This document shows positions 1 to 12,477 of a stretch of DNA of 64,000 bases, in pieces. Numbering within the stretch: position 1 is the stretch's first letter; each line of letters opens with the position of its first letter. Origin of the DNA: Passalora sequoiae (lineage: Eukaryota; Ascomycota; Dothideomycetes; Mycosphaerellales; Mycosphaerellaceae); NCBI GenBank assembly GCA_013248845.1, contig WSQC01000015.1:434001-498000 (forward strand). Direction: 5' to 3'. The notes under the pieces were generated by a model. It was given only the letters and a program-made list of their open reading frames with translations. It ran no database searches and had not been told where the DNA came from. The position numbers were made by a program, and so were the translations under genes.

Positions 1-545
1 TCGTACATGAACCTTCCACCCACTCCATCGACATCACTTTCCTTTCCCTCATCACCGCCCCTCTCTTCCCCAACGACGACGACGACGACGACGACTGCCG
101 CTTCGCCACCCTCACTGTCCCTATTAGGCGTGCAAATTCCTTTGAGGCAAGCTCGCCTCGTCCAGGCCACCGAGCGCCGCTCCTTCGACTGTCAGAGCTC
201 CATTGGTCTTCGCCTGCCAGCGATTCGATCTTTACCACGATACCCAACCCATCAAACCTGACGCACGAGCAGCTACAACAACAACGACCACAAGAAGAAC
301 AACAACAATATACATCGAGCACGCAATCTTGCCGTTACCTGCACCACTTTGACCAACGTGCAGCGTCGGGTTCCCGCACAAAGCAACGATTTACGTCACA
401 TCGGTATCGAACGTCCAGTCTCGAGAGTCGATTCTCCCGACTTGTCTGCCGCTACAGTAGGCCACATACCAAACATACAAACCACTAGACACGGTTCAGG
501 TCATCGAGACACATACCTGGCGCTCACGACTTTGACGGCGCCGTC
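1..545 (+). promoter_or_regulatory. 5' flank and leader region of the SSD1-type gene
   Basis: No gene is supported here. The stretch is pyrimidine-rich, with an (ACG)n run at about 73-95 and CAA/CAAG-rich sequence at about 270-320, which is typical of a long fungal 5' leader. The short ORFs in it have no recognisable content. Confidence 0.4.
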
Positions 546-3500
546 ATGGATCAGCATCAGCAGCAAGGCCAAAACGGTCCTCAGGGGCCTGCTGGCCGTC
601 GCTTGCACATCGCACATCGCCGTAGTCCATCAGAGATGACCCCATTGATGAGTGAGTGTCCCAGAACGATCAACACGAGGGGCAGCATGATTGTCACGCT
701 TGCCGTCCTTCCGTCCCGCGATCACATGCTGATTGTGACTCTACTACAGTGGAACAGCTAGCTCTTGCCCAGCAAATCGAAATGCTCCAACAGCAACAAC
801 AGCAAATCGCTGCTACTCACCAACAATATGTCAACATGGGCATGATCCCGCAGCAACAGCAACTTCCGAACCAGTTCCAGCAAATGCAGGGCCAAATGCA
901 GAACCTCAATGTCTCACCACAGCCCGGCGCTTTCTCCTTTCCACAGCAACAGCAGCAGCAACAGCAGCTGGGGCAGCAACATCTGGGTATACCGATGGGA
1001 GGCATGAGCCAAACATCCGCACATCGTCGCAATCAATCTGCTATGCCCAGCATGGGAATGGGCGGCATGGGTCCGCCACCCGCACCTTCATCCGGCGCTT
1101 CCGGCTCTGGCTTCGGCGACTTTGGTAACTTCGGTGCTAGTCAGCCTAGGAATGAGAACACAGCTCCAAGTAGAGGAAGAGGTGGAGGCGCAGCAGGTGG
1201 CGGGCATACACGCAGACACTCTCTGGCGCTGCCAGAAGCCAAGAAGGCAGCCGAACTCGCAGAAGCGAAGAGGAAGACTGGTGGCTTCCAGTTTCCTTTG
1301 CCGGGCACTGGCGGTGGCTCGCCTTCAGCATCTAACCGCTCTGCCAGCCCTAACAATGCTGTGACAGAAGCCACACAGACCACTCCATCAAGTGCGTCGC
1401 GCGGTGGCGTGGCTGGACGAGGACATGGTCGAAGCCAGAGTATGGCTGTAGGTAGTGGTCGCGGCATGGCTCAGAGTAGTCGTGGTGGACCGTCCGGGTT
1501 CCAGTTCCCGCCACCTCAGGCAACCAACGACGGTGGTGCCAACGCCAGCGATCTTGGCCGACGTGGCAGTCAAGGGCACGGCCGCACGGGATCCAGAAAC
1601 TTCGAGGGCAACTGGCGCAACCCTAACAACAACCAGGCGATCGGCGAGCCGCAAACCAGCAACATGGGTAACTTCCACATGAACCAGCACGCCAGCGCAC
1701 AGCCATTTCAGCCTGGCCATCGTCAGCGCGGCTCGATCAGCAATCAGTCAATCGGCTCTATTCAGGGTTTTCAATATCAGCCTCAGCCTCAGCTCGTTCA
1801 GCTTCCACAAGGACAGGTTCTTGTTCAGCAACCAGGCGTGTTCGGCGGCCAGCAGTTGAATGCCCTTCAACTTGCACAGCTCCAAGCGTACCAGCAAGCC
1901 GGCATTCCTGCTCCAAGTCTGGCACAGTTGACTGGAGCACACAATATGCCGCAAATGGGCCCGGGCATGGGCGGAAACCAACAGCAACAGCGCAAGACAT
2001 TGTTTACACCATACCTGCCGCAAGCAACACTCCCAGCTCTGCTTGCCGATGGGCAACTCGTTGCCGGTGTCCTCCGCGTGAACAAAAAGAATCGGAGCGA
2101 CGCATATGTGACGACCACTGACCTCGATGCCGACATCTTCATCTGTGGTAGCAAAGATCGCAACCGAGCTCTCGAAGGAGATTTGGTGGCCGTTGAATTG
2201 CTTGACGTCGATGAGGTTTGGGGTCAGAAGCGGGAGAAAGAAGAGAAAAAGAAGCGCAAAGACGTGACCGACCAGCGTGGTGGCAGCATTACTGCTGTCA
2301 ACGACGCAACGACTCAGCCAGAAAGCTCGGCTGCAGAGGGAGGCATCCGGAGACGTGGCAGCTTGAAGCAGCGACCGACTCAGAAGAAGAACGACGATGT
2401 TGAGGTTGAAGGTCAAAGCCTGTTGCTTATGGAAGAGGACGAGATCAACGACGAGCAGAAACCACTTTATGCCGGCCATATTGTGGCTGTCATTGAGCGT
2501 ATTGCCGGGCAAATGTTCTCCGGTTCTCTGGGCCTGCTGCGTCCAAGCAGTCAAGCAACTAAAGAGAAGCAAGAAGCCGAGAGACAAGCACGCGAGGGCG
2601 GACATGGAAGCAGCAGACCAGAACGTCAGCAAGAGCGTCCCAAGATTGTTTGGTTCAAGCCAACTGATAAGCGCGTACCGTTGATTGCCATCCCGACCGA
2701 GCAAGCACCCAAGGACTTTGTGGACCGTCACCAGGATTATGCCAACAAAATCTTCGTTGCATGTATCAAACGTTGGCCCATCACCAGCTTGCATCCATTC
2801 GGCACGCTCGTTGAGCAGCTCGGCGATGCTGGTGACCTTAAGGTGGAGACTGATGCATTGCTCCGCGACAACAACTTCGGGCCAGATGACTTTTCGGAAG
2901 CCGTCATTAAGAATGTCGGTTATGAAGACTGGTCTGTTGCCGCCGATGGCGAGGCTGCCCTACAGGGACGCCGCGACTTCCGCGAGGAGAAGACGTTCAC
3001 GATCGATCCCAACGGCAGCAAGGAGCTTGACGACGCAATTCATTTCAAGGAATTGGATGATGGATTCGTTGAGATTGGAATTCACGTTTCTGATGTTGCA
3101 CACTTCGTCAAAGTCAATTCTCTCGTTGATCGCGAGGCCAAAAAGCGAGGTACCGGTGTCTACCTGATGAATAGGACTGTCAACATGCTCCCACCGAAGC
3201 TCTCACAGGATGTCTGCTGCCTTCAGCCTGGAGAGGACCGCTACACTGTGTCTGTGGTCTTCAAGGTCGATGCCACTGGTCGAGTCTCCGATGAGGATAC
3301 CTGGGTTGGCAAGTCGGTCATCAAGAGCTCCGGCAAGCTGTCGTACGATGAGGTTGATGCTGTTATCAATGGCGCCAAGACCTCTTCTGTCGGCGAAGAG
3401 CGCTCCAAGCAGATACTAATGCTTCACTCCATTGCACAGAAGTTTCGCCAATCGCGATATGGCAGTGATGAGACCAGCATTCCTCCGCTGAGATTGCTGT

Positions 3501-4857
3501 ACCAACTTGACGACGAGAACGTCCCTGTTGAGCACAATATCTTTGATTCTAGCCCCTCGCATGAAATGATAGAGGAACTCAGCCACAAAACCAACGCTCT
3601 GGTCGCTCAGAAAATCTATGCTTCGCTCGGCGAGCGGGCTTTGCTGCGCCGACAAGCCTCGCCTAATCCTCGACGACTGCGTACCTTTGCCGAGAGAATG
3701 GCCAACATTGGCTACGAAATCGATATATCCAGTTCAGCTGCGCTGCAGAACAGTCTCTTCCGCATCGACGATGCGGATATTCGTAAGGGCATGGAAACTC
3801 TCATCGTCAAGGCAATGGGACGTGCCAAGTACATTGTCCCTGGCAGACTCCCAGATCCAGATATCAGCCACTACGCGCTCAATCTTCCAGCCTACACGCA
3901 CTTCACCAATCCATCTCGTCGCTATGCCGATATTGTTGTTCATCGTCAATTGGAATCAGTGCTATCTGATGGTGCCGTGGAGTTCACAGAAGATGTCGAG
4001 GCTTTGAACAAGACTGCAGAGACCTGCAATACCAAGAAGGATTCGGCACACAGTGCACAAGAGCAGAGCGTTCACATCGAGTCCTGCCGCAAGATGAACA
4101 AGCTTAGCGAAGAGCAAGGCGACGATCTCGTTTCTGTCGGGATTGTTGTGTGCGTGTACGAGTCAGCGTTCGACGTCCTGATCCCAGAATATGGCTTTGA
4201 GAAGAGAGTCCACTGCGATCAGCTGCCTTTGAAGAAGGCAGAGTTCGACAAGAACTCCCGCCTACTTGAGCTGTACTGGGAGAAAGGTGTTCCTTCGTCT
4301 GCATTTGTTCCAGAAGACGAGCGACAACAAGCGAAAGGACATCGTCCGACTCACAGCGCTGTTGCGAGAGATGCTGCTGCGAAACAGAAGGAAGTTCAGG
4401 AAGCCGAGCGTCGAGCCATGAACACTGGATCGATCGACGCCCAGGATGTTGATGCTCTTTTCGATGATGATGACGACAACGCCTCTGAGGTTACAGATAA
4501 CACCGCGGGAGTGGCGCTGAATGGTGATCGTGCTACCCAAAGCGGACCGCCGTCCCCTACCAGAAATGGACTGCCTCCTCAGCGCTCAAAGTCCGATTCA
4601 CGTATTCTCAACAACAGTGCTGCCGCAGAAGGCAAATTGTCGCACAAGGATAAGTACCTTGGACTTTTCAGCCTTCGCGAGCAGAACGGCGACTACATAC
4701 AGGACGTCAAGGAGATGGCCAGGGTACCCGTGCTGCTCAAGACAGACCTCACGAAGAGTCCGCCGTAAGTCATACTTTCCAAATTAGATTGTTTACGCGA
4801 TACTGACGAAGCTATAGATGCCTGACCATCCGCTCCCTCAACCCATATGCATTGTGA
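546..4857 (+). CDS. SSD1: SSD1-type RNB-domain RNA-binding translational repressor
   Basis: The exons are 546-651, 750-4764 and 4818-4857 (1386 aa). The first intron joins a Met-rich N-terminus, and the last adds the short tail ending SLNPYAL. Residues 1-440 are low complexity and Gln/Gly-rich. An OB/cold-shock-like region follows from about 455, then an RNB domain at about 775-1115 and a C-terminal S1-like region. In yeast, Ssd1 binds mRNAs for wall proteins and is controlled by the NDR kinase Cbk1. The N-terminus here has several HxRxxS sites (HRRSPS, HRRNQS, HTRRHS, HGRSQS, HGRTGS) and FxFP docking-like motifs (AFSFPQ, GFQFPLP, GFQFPPP). The RNB active-site segment reads DPNGSKELDDAI, longer than the RNase II form and with Glu at one catalytic Asp position, so nuclease activity is doubtful, as known for yeast Ssd1. 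The start at 546 is chosen because exon 1 splices in frame and begins a Q-rich N-terminus. Confidence 0.9.
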
Positions 4858-5934
4858 GCAATGCCCTGCACGCGTACATCATTGGCGATCAATTTGCTCT
4901 GACACGAAGTTTTTGCATTCCGCACAAGTGCCGGAACCTGCACACAAACATAGGATCCCAACAGTGACTCGCTCTGAAGCGAAAGCTCTGAGCTTGTCCT
5001 CTATCATGCCGCTCTTAGAGCCACTGACCGAATACCATCATTAATGCAGCAGACGCTGCAGTACATTGCTGACACTGGAAGAGAATGATGGTGGATATGA
5101 GATAGGAGATGTACTTGGCACGTTTTTCGAAGCATGGCCTTGGTGCGAGCAGCAACATCTCGAGAGACGGAGAAAAGCGAGAAGTTTGGAGGAACAGATT
5201 GTGTACATGTGCCATGGAGAATTTGGACGGCTGAAGTGGGCCTGAAGTATGATGGACAGCATGCTTTGCTCTATTGTTATCTGGGTGTTTAATTGCGCGA
5301 GCGTTTGTCTGTAGCCATGATATGTCTAGAGACGAATTTCCTGATAGTACGCTCGCTGTCTTCACGCAAAGGTGGCATGGGCTGTGTTTGCCATGTTGCG
5401 GTGTCGTCTGCGCCAAAGTGACATGATATGCGAAGTATGGTTTACATGCTCAACGTCTGGCGCTGCCTACATAGCCTTTCGCAATTGCCATGAATGTGTT
5501 CTGTCCGTTCGGTCAGCGGACAGACATCCACTTGCACAACCCTCCTCGTCATTGCTTTCTGCCTTTCTTTCCGATCATGCTCGATATCCTTCTCTTGATC
5601 GTTAAAATCATCGCTTCAGATATATCGTGTTGCAAGATGTCATCAAGCAAGCAAAGCCATCTTTGTCGTCGCAGCAATGCCCTGCATGAAATTACTGCAG
5701 CGACGGAAGATCGAATCGCTATTCTTGCGGTCAGCTTAGTGATGACAGACCGGAACAGCAAACGAACCTCTCGCTCCATATGTCTATTGTAAAGCCGTCT
5801 GATCGTGGTCATCCTCGACACGTATGACGGACAATGATGTCTTGCTACATTCCAGTACATGCAGTAGTGATGCAGTGCAGATACATCAATTCTAGCAAAA
5901 GTGATGATTACGCATACTCACTCTAACAGTCACG
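4858..5934. other. Intergenic region between convergent genes
   Basis: About 1.1 kb between the SSD1 stop and the stop of the minus-strand DUF2293 gene. It should hold both 3' UTRs. Reading both strands I see only short ORFs without family features, and no RNA gene or repeat I can support. Confidence 0.4.
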
Positions 5935-8272
5935 TCACCGAGGATAATAGTACTGTGGTTGATGTCGTTGGGACGGGTGAAGATATCCATTTGCGGCAGA
6001 AACCTGAACCACTGTAGGTTCACGTGGAAGCTGTTGGACAGCTGCGGGAGCTCCATGCACTGGTGGCGGCGCCTGAATCCAAACGACCTGGGGGTGTTGT
6101 GATACAGTGTAATCAGATTGTGGCCTGTGATCCTCATGTGGTCTGGATCCCGATACTCCTGGGTACTGCGACATGCTCTGGGCCGGATGCGGAGCGTACT
6201 GGATGGGCGCTACCTGTGCGTCAACAAATCCGGATGATGGCTGATGCTGACACCACGCATCAGCTGCAGTATGTCCATGACGACGGTTGTCAATGCGCAG
6301 CAGTGGGCGCTGCGGATCATATAGCTCCGAATCCAAGGGCAATGGACCACGGCGCATTTCACGCTGCTCGACATGTTGCAAAGCCCGCGGGGCATTTCCT
6401 AAAGATGACCTTGTGGCTGGATATCCTGAAGATTGACCTTCATTGGGGTTCACTTCGCGAGAAGTGCGCACAGACTCTCCGAGACGGGAATCCGGATAAC
6501 GAGACCCATGATGGCGAGCATCTTGCACCGGTGGAGAGTACCGTTGATGGTGGTAACCATTCTTGGCAACTGGACCTGGGAAGTCAACGCGTCGACGCTT
6601 GTCAAAGTGTTCAGCATCAGGTGTCCTGGGTCGTGGTCTGTCGTGGTTGGAAGCAGATCCCGGTCTTGTAGCTGCCGCAGAGACCATTGCTACTCGTCGA
6701 AGCTCATCCTGCTGCTCGATCGAAGCAATAGGCCGGTGGTATGGATCATGGCCGTCTGCACTGTTAGTGTAGCGCGGTGCTGGTTGAGCATGTCTCTGGG
6801 CAGCAGACTGCTGATGAATGTCACTGTACGCACTACGCTGGGGCAGGGAATGCGAGACATATTGTTGAGAGACTGGTCGATGTGTTTGAACCGGTGGCGG
6901 CGCCTCACAACGTGTCAGTATTGTGTTGGGTCAAAGGAACTTGGAGCTACTCACCCTTCGAAATCTCTGTCCATTGATCTCAATGATGTCTTGGCCATCA
7001 TCTGGCACATGCACCTGGATTATCCTGCAGATCTGGTTAGAGAGCATGGCACTTTGGACTGCCGTTACGTACTGCTGTAGTGCTGGCGCCGTGCCGTTAC
7101 GCATCTGCTCGCGAACTTCACCAATCTTCTGGCGAACGGCTAGATGCCTCTGCTGAACATTCCGCGCCGGAGCGTGATAGCGTTGCAGGAATTGCTGCGA
7201 GTGCTCATCGTGGCTTTCTGCTCCGAGATCGTCATCGGCAGCGAGTCTGTGTGTGATCTCTATGCTTGTATCGCTGTTGTAGTCTTCGACGGCAGAATCT
7301 TCGTCGTCTGCTTCACTTCCACGTGCAGCGATAGCATCTTCATCGTCATCAATAACGATTGTCTCTCGGACGATTTCCTCGAGATCATTGTCTTCGTCAT
7401 CTTCAGTCTCACCTCGCCACTCGATAAGCTTTTGTAAGCAGCCGGGCTCGACGATAGAACGTGCCTCTTTCCACTCGAATGCACGCAGAAGCTTATCATA
7501 ATCCGTGTAGGTATGCCGAATACGTGCAATGGTTGCGAGCTGTACACGACGTGGAAGACTAAGATGAGAATTGTTGCCAACGCGGCCCGTACCCTCTTCC
7601 CACGCATGCTTCATAATAGCCTCGAGATCATCATTCGGAATCTTAGGGAAGAGTTCCTTGATGGCGGCCCGTACCTGATCATTGGTTTCATGTTCTTGGC
7701 TTGCCTGATTGTACTGGACGCCAAACTTTGCCAAAGCTCTGGCCATCTTGGTCTGTTGCTCGCGAGCGACAAGATCAGCTTCCTTGACGAAAGTGTTCTT
7801 GCTACTGACGTAGCCCAGCTCCTGGCATGCATCTTCGACGACTTCGGTGCGGAAATGATAGCCTAGTCGGTGAACATGATGCGAAACTTTGTAGGGGTCT
7901 ATGGCGTGCTTGCTGACGGGTGCGCCATTGACGAGATACACAGGTAGTCCCCGTTGCCTCGAAAGCTCTTTGCACCGATTAGACAAGTCTGGTGTGCCGA
8001 CTTGCACCAGGGTAAAGCCGGCGGGTGGCTTCGAACGATATACTGTCTGCAAGAAGGTCAAACGTGTCAGTCATCTGCTCGTACCCGATGAATGGGAAGC
8101 ATGTCGAATGATGGCAACAAACCTGTAGATCGAGCTTTTTCTTCTTGCCAAGGACTCGGTTTTCTTCCGTCTTGTAAGGCTTTTCTCGACGTTTAACTAT
8201 GGTACGAGCGACACTCGCAGGCCGAGCACTCGCCGCTCGCGATGTGGCACCAGTCTTCGTCATCGCCGTCAT
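5935..8272 (-). CDS. DUF2293-domain protein with disordered C-terminal half
   Basis: The exons in transcript order are 8272-8123, 8046-6955 and 6903-5935 (736 aa); both introns restore frame. The N-terminus is short and basic (KKKK near residue 45). The DUF2293 core lies at about 160-270, with KELFPKIPNDDLEAIMKHAW followed by RRVQLATIARIRHTYTDYD, a pattern I associate with fungal DUF2293 proteins of unknown biochemical role. An acidic stretch follows (residues about 280-345). The last 300 residues are rich in Pro, Gln, His and Arg and look disordered. No transmembrane or signal segment is visible. It is transcribed away from the complex I gene at 9077. The first in-frame ATG after an upstream stop is used; ATG at 8263 is an alternative. 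Function is unknown, and a nuclear or RNA-associated role would be a guess from composition only. Confidence 0.82.
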
Positions 8273-9076
8273 GCTGTGAGTAACGGAAAGCAAACAGATG
8301 GATTAGTAAGGTAAAGAAAATGCACTGCAACCCGCGCCAACGCCAACGCCGCTAATGCTGTGTGTCTGTATGTCTCTCTGTCTGTGTGCCTGCCTGTAAG
8401 ATCGACACCACAATGTAGGAGAAGTGCTGAAGCTGGAAGCAATGCAAACATGCGTAGTCTGGCTTGCGCTCGCCAGTTGACCCGATGCAGCGGCCGGTCT
8501 GGAGCTTTCAAACGATCGCTGTACCAAACGTATGGTATGGGTAGGGTATGGGTAGGGTATGGTATGGTATGGTATGCGAGCGAGGCTCGTCCCTTCCTCT
8601 TTCCTCTGTCCTCTTTCCTCTCCTGGGCTCGTAGGAAGGCACAACTCGGAATCACGAAGGAAGTAGCAGGCGACGCGACGTCGCAGAATCACGGGCGCTG
8701 AACCAAAGCTGACGCTCCCGTCGCTTTTTCGAGATCTCTACACCAGCCCGCTTGGGCACGCGCAACAGATGATCGGTATCACGACCATGACGACTGCGTG
8801 ACGGCCGCCATGTCAGAAAATCACGTATGGTGCGTAGTGTTGTGATTGTTGTGGAAGTGCTGCTGATGGATTTACAAAAGCCAGCGATACGATATTTGTA
8901 CCCATGATCGGCGGTAAAACGCTCGGACACGGCAGATCCCGTCGAGCTGGGACCTCAATCGCCCGGCAATTCAGCGACCTTGAACAAGCTGGCACGCCGG
9001 CAAGACCTCATCGTCGACCTCTGATTGTTTACGATCAGTATATCGCCGCTTCCCGCACAGCTACGCCAACACAGCC
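8273..9076. promoter_or_regulatory. Shared upstream region of two divergent genes, with GGTAT repeat
   Basis: About 800 bp between the start codons of the DUF2293 gene (-) and the complex I subunit (+), so it holds both promoters. A degenerate GGTAT/GGGTA pentamer run lies at about 8530-8577, and a TGTCTG-rich stretch at about 8360-8397. No gene is supported. Confidence 0.4.
8530..8577 (+). repeat. GGTAT-type pentanucleotide microsatellite
   Basis: Tandem GGTAT and GGGTA units are directly visible between two divergent start codons. No function can be assigned; it could be length-variable between strains. Confidence 0.7.
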
Positions 9077-9513
9077 ATGTCTCTACTCCGCGCAACACGC
9101 CTCATCAGTGCGCCTCGAGCTCGCCTTCAAGTCATCCCCAACATCGCCGCTCGTCCGCAGCACCGACAACTCTCCTCCACAACAGTACGGAGCGCCGGCG
9201 ACCACGCACACGAGGACCACTATGACCCGCCCGGAGGCTGGCTCTGGGGTATCAAGCCAGGCGAGAAGCACGAGAGCGAGGGTTGGGAGAACGTGTGGTT
9301 CTACGGCTTCTTTGGAAGCATGCTCTTCGGCGTAGTGGGATACTGCTATAAACCTGACACAAGGTATGCTATACACATCCGTTGTGCACATACGTACCAG
9401 AGAAGGGCGCATAGCGACTGACTCCCGCCAGCATACAAACATGGGCTCTCGAGGAGGCGCGAAGACGGCTGGAAGCAGAAGGTATATTGGAAGATCCCGA
9501 CAAGAGGAAATGA
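9077..9513 (+). CDS. Mitochondrial complex I ESSS subunit (NDUFB11 family)
   Basis: The exons are 9077-9363 and 9432-9513 (122 aa), joined at a codon reading Ser in the segment KPDTSIQTWALEEARRR. The N-terminus is Arg/Ser-rich without acidic residues for about 40 aa, as in a mitochondrial presequence. The segment GGWLWGIKPGE is followed by one membrane span (about residues 77-95, YGFFGSMLFGVVGYC) and a charged C-terminal helix. This order matches the fungal ESSS accessory subunit of NADH:ubiquinone oxidoreductase, a single-span protein of the membrane arm. A second complex I accessory gene is at 60350 in this window, but the two are 50 kb apart and share no obvious promoter element that I can see. 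Confidence 0.85.
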
Positions 9514-9934
9514 GAGGAAACGACGCAATATCGCAGCATTTCACCATAGTGCGATGGCGGAAGTGGTCATACCTGAAAGACTTTTGGGCAGAACAACGCT
9601 CATGATGTACATATCCAGCCAAGAGTACCATATAGAACGGCTGGTCTGGTCTGGTCTTTCCCGTGGCTGATATGTCCATGGCAGGTCCTCTGGCAGCAGT
9701 AACTGCTTGTATCAGTGAGCTGGAAGGATCGTTTCTCATGACATGGAGAGTGCTGCAAACAATATCGCCACCTTCCCGATGCACTCTTACCATGAGACAT
9801 CGAAGCAGATTGACACGAAGAACATCTGACATATTTGTCCTTGCAATCCTTCAGCGTCATTTACCAAGAAATTGTTCCGCGTATGCATAAGTGAGCAATC
9901 ACGACAAAAGCGACAGCGATAGAGCCAGCAGACA
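9514..9934. other. Intergenic region
   Basis: About 420 bp downstream of the complex I gene. It has a short (GGTCT)3 run near 9640 and nothing else I can support. Confidence 0.3.
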
Positions 9935-10900
9935 ATGTGCTTGCAAAGAGACATCTACTATCATGGCTGTGGAGATATAGACAGCTTGATGGAGAGATGC
10001 GACAACGCGCTGGGTCTCGAGTTGTGTACGGACAAAAAGGACTCCAAGGTTGTGATCATCAATAAATTCGAGAACTGCCCGCTTTGTCGCAATGCCGATC
10101 TCGGAAGAGTCTCATTCGAAGGATTGGTAAGAAGCCCATGTGTCGAAGCCTTACTGAGACTCCGCGTGACTGTGCAGCTATCTGCGGATATCTCGACGCA
10201 AGACACAGTTCCAGTCTGTGAGGACATGTGGAGTTCCATAAGGCCTTCTGCCACCACCTATGAGACACTGTGGCTAACATATATGACCTCCAGGCAAACG
10301 CCATGCAAATGACCAGAGACAAGCTCACAAAAGACATGCGATCCTCAGAAGCAATCAAACGAGGGTTAGGACCAGCGACCAGGCCTGACCATCTGAATGG
10401 AAAGGTCAGCATGACATGGTGGCCGCCCAGACGAGCCAAGACGCCCGCGCTAATCATTACCTTAGCCGATGATGGACACCACTGAGCACAGAGTTGATTC
10501 TCCCACACTTTAGCAACAAACGGAGAGCATTGGGAGTGATGTGCGTACTTCGAGTCTTCCACAAACTCCTAGCAGCTGTCTGATCTAAAGGTGTCTAGAT
10601 CAAGACGCACAGCCCGATCACTTCGAATGCGAGTGGTTTTCTGTCTAGCGCGGGCACCGCAGGACTCCCTGAAGACCTATCCCAAGCGGAGGAAGAAAAA
10701 GAAGCTGCCGAGCCGGAGGTATATCGTCCATACATGACTAAGACCTATACATATTCGATACTGACGCGTGGCAGGTATCCCGCAGCGCAACCGTTGAGCA
10801 AGAGAACACTTCGTACGCAAAAGAAGCGGTGAATAGCACGAATAACAAGAGAAAGAAAAACAAGAAGAGAAAGAATAATGCAAAGAAGGGTGATCGTTAA
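9935..10900 (+). CDS. Unrecognised multi-exon protein with basic C-terminal tail
   Basis: I do not recognise this protein and the exon structure is only partly settled. The first coding segment, 9935-10126, encodes 64 residues with a CPLC motif (ENCPLCRNADLG) and ends at a good donor (GTAAGA). A second coding segment starting near 10297 after an acceptor reads ANAMQMTRDKL and ends near 10404 at a GTCAGC donor. A segment at about 10600-10720 is acidic (EEEKEAAEPE). The final exon, from about 10776 to the TAA at 10898-10900, ends in a very Lys/Arg/Asn-rich tail (RKKNKKRKNNAKKGDR), a nuclear or nucleolar type of tail. Codon use resembles the neighbours. The middle splices could not be made to agree without guessing, so the protein could be mis-joined. 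It may be lineage-specific. Confidence 0.4.
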
Positions 10901-11329
10901 CACGACATTGGGGTTTGGTATTTGTCCAGATACCGAGCCTCGAACGGACTATTCATATTGCGTAGAGCCCAGGCATCGAAGCCTTGTAGAGGCACGGCGA
11001 TGCAGAACGTTCAAACAGACCAGAATTTGGGTGTAATAATTGCCTCCCATGTTGGAAGTAGCATTACACTTCTACCGCAGCAGCAGCATATATCTTAACG
11101 TTAAAGGCACACCATTGTTGGAGACCGTCAAGCAGCGCTCGTGGTCACAATCGGTCTCTTCGATTGTCAGACGTGGATACGTCTGGCAACTGCAGGACTG
11201 TGACGTGTCTCGCGCACGTTGCTGCTTTTGAGCTTACATTCAAACTGTATGAGGCATATGATCACTCAAGATCGAGAGACTGTGGAATCACATCATGGGT
11301 CAATCTGCAATCGTCATAGTCGTCCATGT
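10901..11329. other. Intergenic region between convergent genes
   Basis: About 430 bp between two convergent genes. Only short ORFs without features are present. Confidence 0.3.
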
Positions 11330-12232
11330 TCATCCTTCTGCCTTCTCCACGCCCTCGTTGTCTGTGACCAGTGTTGCAGCATTGAAATCGTCCGAGTCTG
11401 GGAGCTCAATATGAATGTTAGAGGCCACCGCCATCTGCATGGCTACCTGCTTTGCCTTCAATTCTAGCACGTGTCCACCAGCTCCGCGATCCTTCCGTAT
11501 GAAGTGCAAATGCTCACCTGCAACCCCAAAACCTTGCCAGCTGAATCAAGAATAGAGAGTCAGTAGATAGTAACAGAAGGACATGGTCAAGCAATCATAC
11601 GCCATGCGTAAGCTCGAGCATATCCAAGGTCTTCTGTGGAGTCTGAGTGCCCATACAACAACACTTCAGCCCTCGCTGAGATATGCTCGGCGCATCACAT
11701 GGATGTATGTCCTTCCTAGGAAAACTTACTTCTTTGGCGTCCAGAAGCCAATGATGGTGCCCTCCACATCCTGATACTCCTCAACAGACTGTTTCTTGCT
11801 GAGCTCAGATAAAGGCTGACCTTTGAACTCCTGTCCGCGGACGGTCCGACACTTGATGTAGTCAAAGTGGCCATCGATCCGATACGTCATGAACAAATTC
11901 ACAGCATGGTCGTCGAAGCTCTTGAGGATCTTGTCGAGATCATCCTTGTCCTTGAACTCGACCTGGGATGTCTTTTGTGGTACAAAGTTCGTACTGACGG
12001 CAAATGAAACTTGGTCGGAATCATCCGCTTCTCGAACATTACCTTCGGCTTGAAGCTGGTAGACTGTGCCATCGAGGAACAGTAACTCGCCATCCATACG
12101 TGTGAATGTTCCTAGGCCTTGATTGCCTTTGCTACGGAGCTTCGAGACTTTGATGCCAGTCTCGCATACGCCGTCCATTAGAGCGTTCAAGAGCGAAAAC
12201 CTGAGAAGTCGAGTGTGAGCAGTACTCGACAT
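11330..12232 (-). CDS. Alpha-acetolactate decarboxylase
   Basis: The exons in transcript order are 12232-11730 and 11540-11330 (237 aa). Joining them gives TPKNWQGFGVAGEHLHFIRK in frame. The enzyme converts 2-acetolactate to acetoin and CO2. Family features are SLLNALMDGV near the N-terminus, SKGNQGLGTFTRMDGEL at about 34-50, and the metal site HLH...H (H178, H180, H191), whose 2- and 11-residue spacing equals that of the bacterial zinc ligands. The length matches the intracellular bacterial enzyme. No signal peptide or presequence is visible, so it is probably cytosolic. The start codon is only 115 bp from the end of the large transposon block, so its promoter was probably displaced. Its functional partner, acetolactate synthase, lies on the same strand beyond the block. 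The 189-bp intron is long for this window and might hide a small exon, though the frame does not need one. Confidence 0.92.
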
Positions 12233-12347
12233 TCCTCTTTACAGGGTGGCTCACTGATATATATGATTGCTCTCCATGCTTGCAGATGCGCAATGAGCTT
12301 GATTATGAGCGCCAGATGAGCCTTACAGAAATGAGCATGTCCTATTA

Positions 12348-12380
12348 GGGAGCTCCCGATGTACACATGTAAAACAACTT
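12348..12380 (+). repeat. Left terminal inverted repeat of the large element
   Basis: It shares GGAGCTC and a TACACATGT...AAACAACT block with the inverted right end, and with both ends of the element at 59544-60248. This end faces the acetolactate decarboxylase start codon. Confidence 0.8.
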
Positions 12381-12477
12381 AAATCCTAAAACTCTAAAAC
12401 TCTAAATCCGGTCTGATCGTAGCGTGTTCGTACATTTGTTCGTACAACATACCGAGATCTATATATATTAATGTATA

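Noticed and set aside
1748..2794. 348-aa minus-strand ORF
   Set aside because: It is antisense to the SSD1 coding exon, has biased composition (Leu, Cys, Ser) and no domain; it is a shadow of the real gene.
11541..11729. Other long introns (decarboxylase 189 bp, MFS first intron 162 bp, eEF1B 198 bp) tested as further introner-like elements
   Set aside because: None contains the shared GGCTAACATACATGACC block or the common 5' block of the three related introns.
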